A DNA stretch of 6,898 nucleotides from Acidimicrobiaceae bacterium (GTDB lineage Bacteria > Actinomycetota > Acidimicrobiia > Acidimicrobiales > RAAP-2): contig PLXU01000160.1 of assembly GCA_003151555.1 (NCBI GenBank), positions 1 through 6,898 of the forward strand, in the 5' to 3' direction. This document shows positions 5,480-6,898 of this stretch, piece after piece (the first letter of the stretch is position 1; every line of letters begins with the position of its first letter). Made by a program: the position numbers and the translations under genes. The notes beneath the pieces were generated by a model that did no database searches, had not been told where the DNA came from, and worked only from the letters and a program-made list of their open reading frames with translations.

Positions 5480-6268
5480 TTACTGCTCGGCGGCATCTGC
5501 ATCGTCAGTCGAACGAGACTCGTCGCTCACGAGTGACCCCTTCATCGCGTTGAGAATCAGCATGAACTGAGTCCACTCGTCCTCGGTAAGAGGGAACGGT
5601 CCTTCGACCTCGACGTCAGTTCCTGCGCGCACGGGCACCGCGTAGACGCGGGTGCCGCTGGGCGGCGTCATTCGCTTCCTACGCGGTTGGGTGTCCAGGA
5701 TAGGAGGTATCTCACGTACTTCCTCCTCTTTGTGAACTTCGTCACTTTCTTGTGGCCCGACTTTATCACCCTCTGTTAGCCCAGCGAAGGCAAGCGTCTG
5801 GCGGTACTCGCGGATAAATTCCGTTGCTCCGTTGTGGCTGAAGTCTCGCTCTCGTTCCAGCTCCCAACGCAGTGAGTCGTCTGACGGAAGCTTGGAGCCA
5901 AACCGCTCCCACAGCTCGCGGTGAATCGCTGGGGCGAGCGCCGCCCGCTTGATCGCTTCCTTGCGATGTGCCTGCTGCGGATGGTCCAGGATCTCAATTG
6001 CGAACGGTGTTACCTGAACTTTGCGTGCGTCACCAGATCCTTCGTACTGAATCAAGCCAAAGTTGCGCAGAGCAGCTACGACGAGGTTGGCGTTGCCTGT
6101 GGTCGACTTGTAGCCCCACAGTGTAAAGACCGTGGCGAGTGGAGCTGCGTAGTCATGCTCGACTCGCCAGATGTCCGCGGCGCGCGCGATCGCCTGCTCC
6201 AGGTTGATCGCCGGATACGACGGGCTCCGCTTTCTTGGCCGACGCTCGGAAGATTGAACTTCAGTCAT
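5480..6268 (-). CDS. Winged-helix-like hypothetical protein, first gene of the operon
   Basis: A 262-residue protein of a widespread uncharacterised type. A basic N-terminus (RRPRKRSP) precedes YPAINLEQAIARAADIW and a winged-helix-like unit (about 17-95) with LWGYKSTTGNANLVVAALRN as helices and FGLIQYEGSGDARKVQVTPF as the wing, suggesting DNA binding. A second helical block (about 100-165; IKRAALAPAIHRELWERFG, then FIREYRQTLAFAGL) follows. Then comes an acidic, charged linker (about 166-200) and a small C-terminal alpha/beta module (VYAVPVRAGTDVEVEGPFPL, then TEDEWTQFMLILNAMK). The ATG at 6268 has an excellent AGGGAGGT 6 bases upstream and a promoter at 6290-6319. Base use is visibly less GC-extreme than the IS genes nearby. 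It may repress its own promoter through the palindromes there. Function beyond that is unknown. Confidence 0.85.
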   Translation of the reverse strand: MTEVQSSERRPRKRSPSYPAINLEQAIARAADIWRVEHDYAAPLATVFTLWGYKSTTGNANLVVAALRNFGLIQYEGSGDARKVQVTPFAIEILDHPQQAHRKEAIKRAALAPAIHRELWERFGSKLPSDDSLRWELERERDFSHNGATEFIREYRQTLAFAGLTEGDKVGPQESDEVHKEEEVREIPPILDTQPRRKRMTPPSGTRVYAVPVRAGTDVEVEGPFPLTEDEWTQFMLILNAMKGSLVSDESRSTDDADAAEQ

Positions 6269-6289
6269 GTTGTTACCTCCCTATCGCAT

Positions 6290-6319
6290 AGCTTAGTCGC
6301 CTATGGCTCCACAGGTCAA
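6290..6319 (-). promoter_or_regulatory. Promoter of the two-gene operon
   Basis: On the minus strand, TTGACC (6314-6319) and TAAGCT (6290-6295) are separated by 18 bases, close to the sigma-70/HrdB-type consensus. The AGGGAGGT ribosome binding site (within 6274-6282) and ATG 6268 follow at proper distances. Confidence 0.65.
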
Positions 6320-6344
6320 CCCAATAGAGTTGACTTCTATTGGG
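6315..6344. promoter_or_regulatory. Overlapping palindromes, probable shared operator
   Basis: GTCAAC (6315-6320) pairs with GTTGAC (6329-6334), and CCCAATAG (6320-6327) pairs with CTATTGGG (6337-6344). The two inverted repeats overlap and together cover the -35 boxes of both divergent promoters, so one bound protein could control both. The winged-helix-like product of 5480-6268 is the obvious candidate. Confidence 0.55.
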
Positions 6345-6358
6345 CAATAGACTACGGT
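6330..6358 (+). promoter_or_regulatory. Divergent promoter reading toward the hairpin and tRNA-like sequence
   Basis: TTGACT (6330-6335), a 17-base spacer and TACGGT (6353-6358) form a near-consensus promoter. Transcription would start near 6365, only a few bases before the hairpin at 6371. Confidence 0.55.
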
Positions 6359-6370
6359 AGGGATGTAACA

Positions 6371-6404
6371 GAGAAACCCCCCAGCTGACACCAGGGGGTT
6401 TCTC
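6371..6404. terminator. Perfect 11-bp hairpin, terminator-like
   Basis: GAGAAACCCCC (6371-6381) pairs perfectly with GGGGGTTTCTC (6394-6404) around a 12-base loop. It is too stable to be incidental. No T run follows on the plus strand (CAAGGGG), and on the minus strand only TGTTACAT does, so it may be a terminator of the weak-tail actinobacterial type, an attenuator, or a structured RNA 5' end. Confidence 0.6.
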
Positions 6405-6406
6405 AA

Positions 6407-6480
6407 GGGGACGAGTGAAATGGCACCAGGGCTCATTATCAGGGGCACCCAAGCGGGTCCGATTCCCGTCGTCTCCACGA
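6407..6480 (+). tRNA. tRNA-like sequence, degenerate (CAU-type loop) or tRNA/tmRNA 3' remnant
   Basis: GGGGACG (6407-6413) pairs with CGTCTCC (6470-6476), 7 pairs with one G-U, followed by A and CGA where CCA would be expected. A good T arm sits at 6453-6469 (GCGGG-TCCGATT-CCCGT) with one departure from the TTC motif. CTCATTA at 6432-6438 has the form of an anticodon loop with CAT, but its stem pairs at only three of five positions, and only 13 bases remain where the D arm should be. From end to discriminator it spans 71 bases. The choices are a decayed tRNA-Met-like gene, a mobile-element tRNA of unusual form, or an integration remnant of a tRNA or tmRNA 3' end. A functional tRNA is unlikely. 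Confidence 0.45.
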
Positions 6481-6588
6481 AAGATAGTACCAGGTCAGCG
6501 GGCCAATTGCCACGCTGACATTGGGCACATAGGTGAGCCGGGCGACGCGCTAACGCCCCCGGCTCTGGACCACGGAGGGCTTAGCTCC
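6481..6588. other. Leader of second IS with two hairpins
   Basis: GTCAGCG (6494-6500) pairs with CGCTGAC (6513-6519), and GAGCCGGG (6535-6542) pairs with CCCGGCTC (6558-6565). The latter lies just before the GGAGGG ribosome binding site at 6574-6579 of the transposase. These probably belong to the left end of the second insertion sequence; its terminal repeat cannot be defined without the other end. Confidence 0.4.
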
Positions 6589-6898
6589 ATGACCGGTCGA
6601 AGTGTACCGCTACCCCATGACACCGGGTCCGTCAAGGACCTGCTGGACTCACCCGAGTTCGCGACGCTGATCGCAGACCTGGACGCGACTCGCTGGACGG
6701 GTCGCCCTGGCTACCCCATCCGAGCGATGGTCGGCATGGCCCTGATCAAGTCGATCTACGCGATTCCAGTGTGGACGCGCGTCGTGCGGCTTGTCGCGGA
6801 GCACAGTGAGATGCAGCGCATCCTCGGCTGCGCCCCCTCACTTGACGCCTGCTACCGGTTCACCCGCAAGCTGCGCGAGTTCCCCGATGCGCTGGCGA
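6589..6898 (+). CDS. Transposase, DUF772-type (IS5/IS1182-like), N-terminal part
   Basis: One frame is open for 103 codons and runs off the right edge. The product begins MTGRSVPLPHDTGSVKDLL. The stretch GRPGYPIRAMVGMALIKSIY (about 38-57), then TRVVRLVAEHSEMQRILGC and DACYRFTRKLREF, is the N-terminal DUF772 domain found in IS5- and IS1182-type transposases; the catalytic DDE part should follow beyond the window. The ATG at 6589 is preceded by GGAGGG at 9 bases. It is a second mobile element, unrelated to the IS256 copy. Whether it is intact cannot be seen. Confidence 0.85.
   Translation, partial: MTGRSVPLPHDTGSVKDLLDSPEFATLIADLDATRWTGRPGYPIRAMVGMALIKSIYAIPVWTRVVRLVAEHSEMQRILGCAPSLDACYRFTRKLREFPDALA

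Noticed and set aside
6420..6518. 32-codon open frame (ATG 6420) with an AAGGGG upstream
   Set aside because: Its translation runs across the tRNA-like sequence and gives the kind of peptide produced by tRNA 3' halves. The purine run is the acceptor 5' strand. It cannot be excluded as a leader peptide, but nothing supports it.
1..6898. CRISPR array or integron-type repeat cassette
   Set aside because: No regularly spaced repeat set was seen; the only short repeats are IS ends, the target duplication and isolated hairpins.

Overview
The window reads as a recombination-scarred accessory region of a high-GC actinobacterium. The pointers are strong G/C bias, GTG starts with purine-rich Shine-Dalgarno sequences, an F420/flavin-type PPOX protein, a catalase-peroxidase of the usual actinobacterial kind, and an ECF-sigma remnant of a style common in Actinobacteria. 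Species cannot be fixed from this sequence.

Left part (1-1420) looks like old chromosome. The 5' end of katG runs off the left edge on the minus strand. After about 430 bases with no recognisable gene comes a collapsed minus-strand locus: the first ~70 residues of an ECF sigma factor joined out of frame to what looks like the frameshifted C-terminus of a CU044_5270-like protein.

At 1421-1476 lies only the 3' half of a tRNA-Ser(UGA) gene, cut exactly at the anticodon loop and abutting a strong hairpin. This is the footprint expected of a tRNA-targeting integrase, so the DNA to the right may be the far end of an integrated element. It holds a LuxR-type helix-turn-helix remnant, a PPOX-family flavin/F420 oxidoreductase, a complete IS256-family insertion sequence (about 2503-3922, with inverted repeats and an 8-base target duplication), and a membrane-anchored or exported protein of unknown function (4118-4795).

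The most intriguing part is 5054-6480. A two-gene minus-strand operon encodes a winged-helix-like protein of 262 residues and an unknown 139-residue partner. It is driven by a good promoter that faces a second, divergent promoter across overlapping palindromes covering both -35 boxes. The divergent promoter leads at once into an 11-bp perfect hairpin and then a tRNA-like sequence with a paired acceptor stem and T arm but no proper D arm. The layout fits an autoregulated accessory module (toxin-antitoxin, defence or element maintenance); that function is inference only. The right edge holds the N-terminal part of a second, DUF772-type transposase, cut by the window end.
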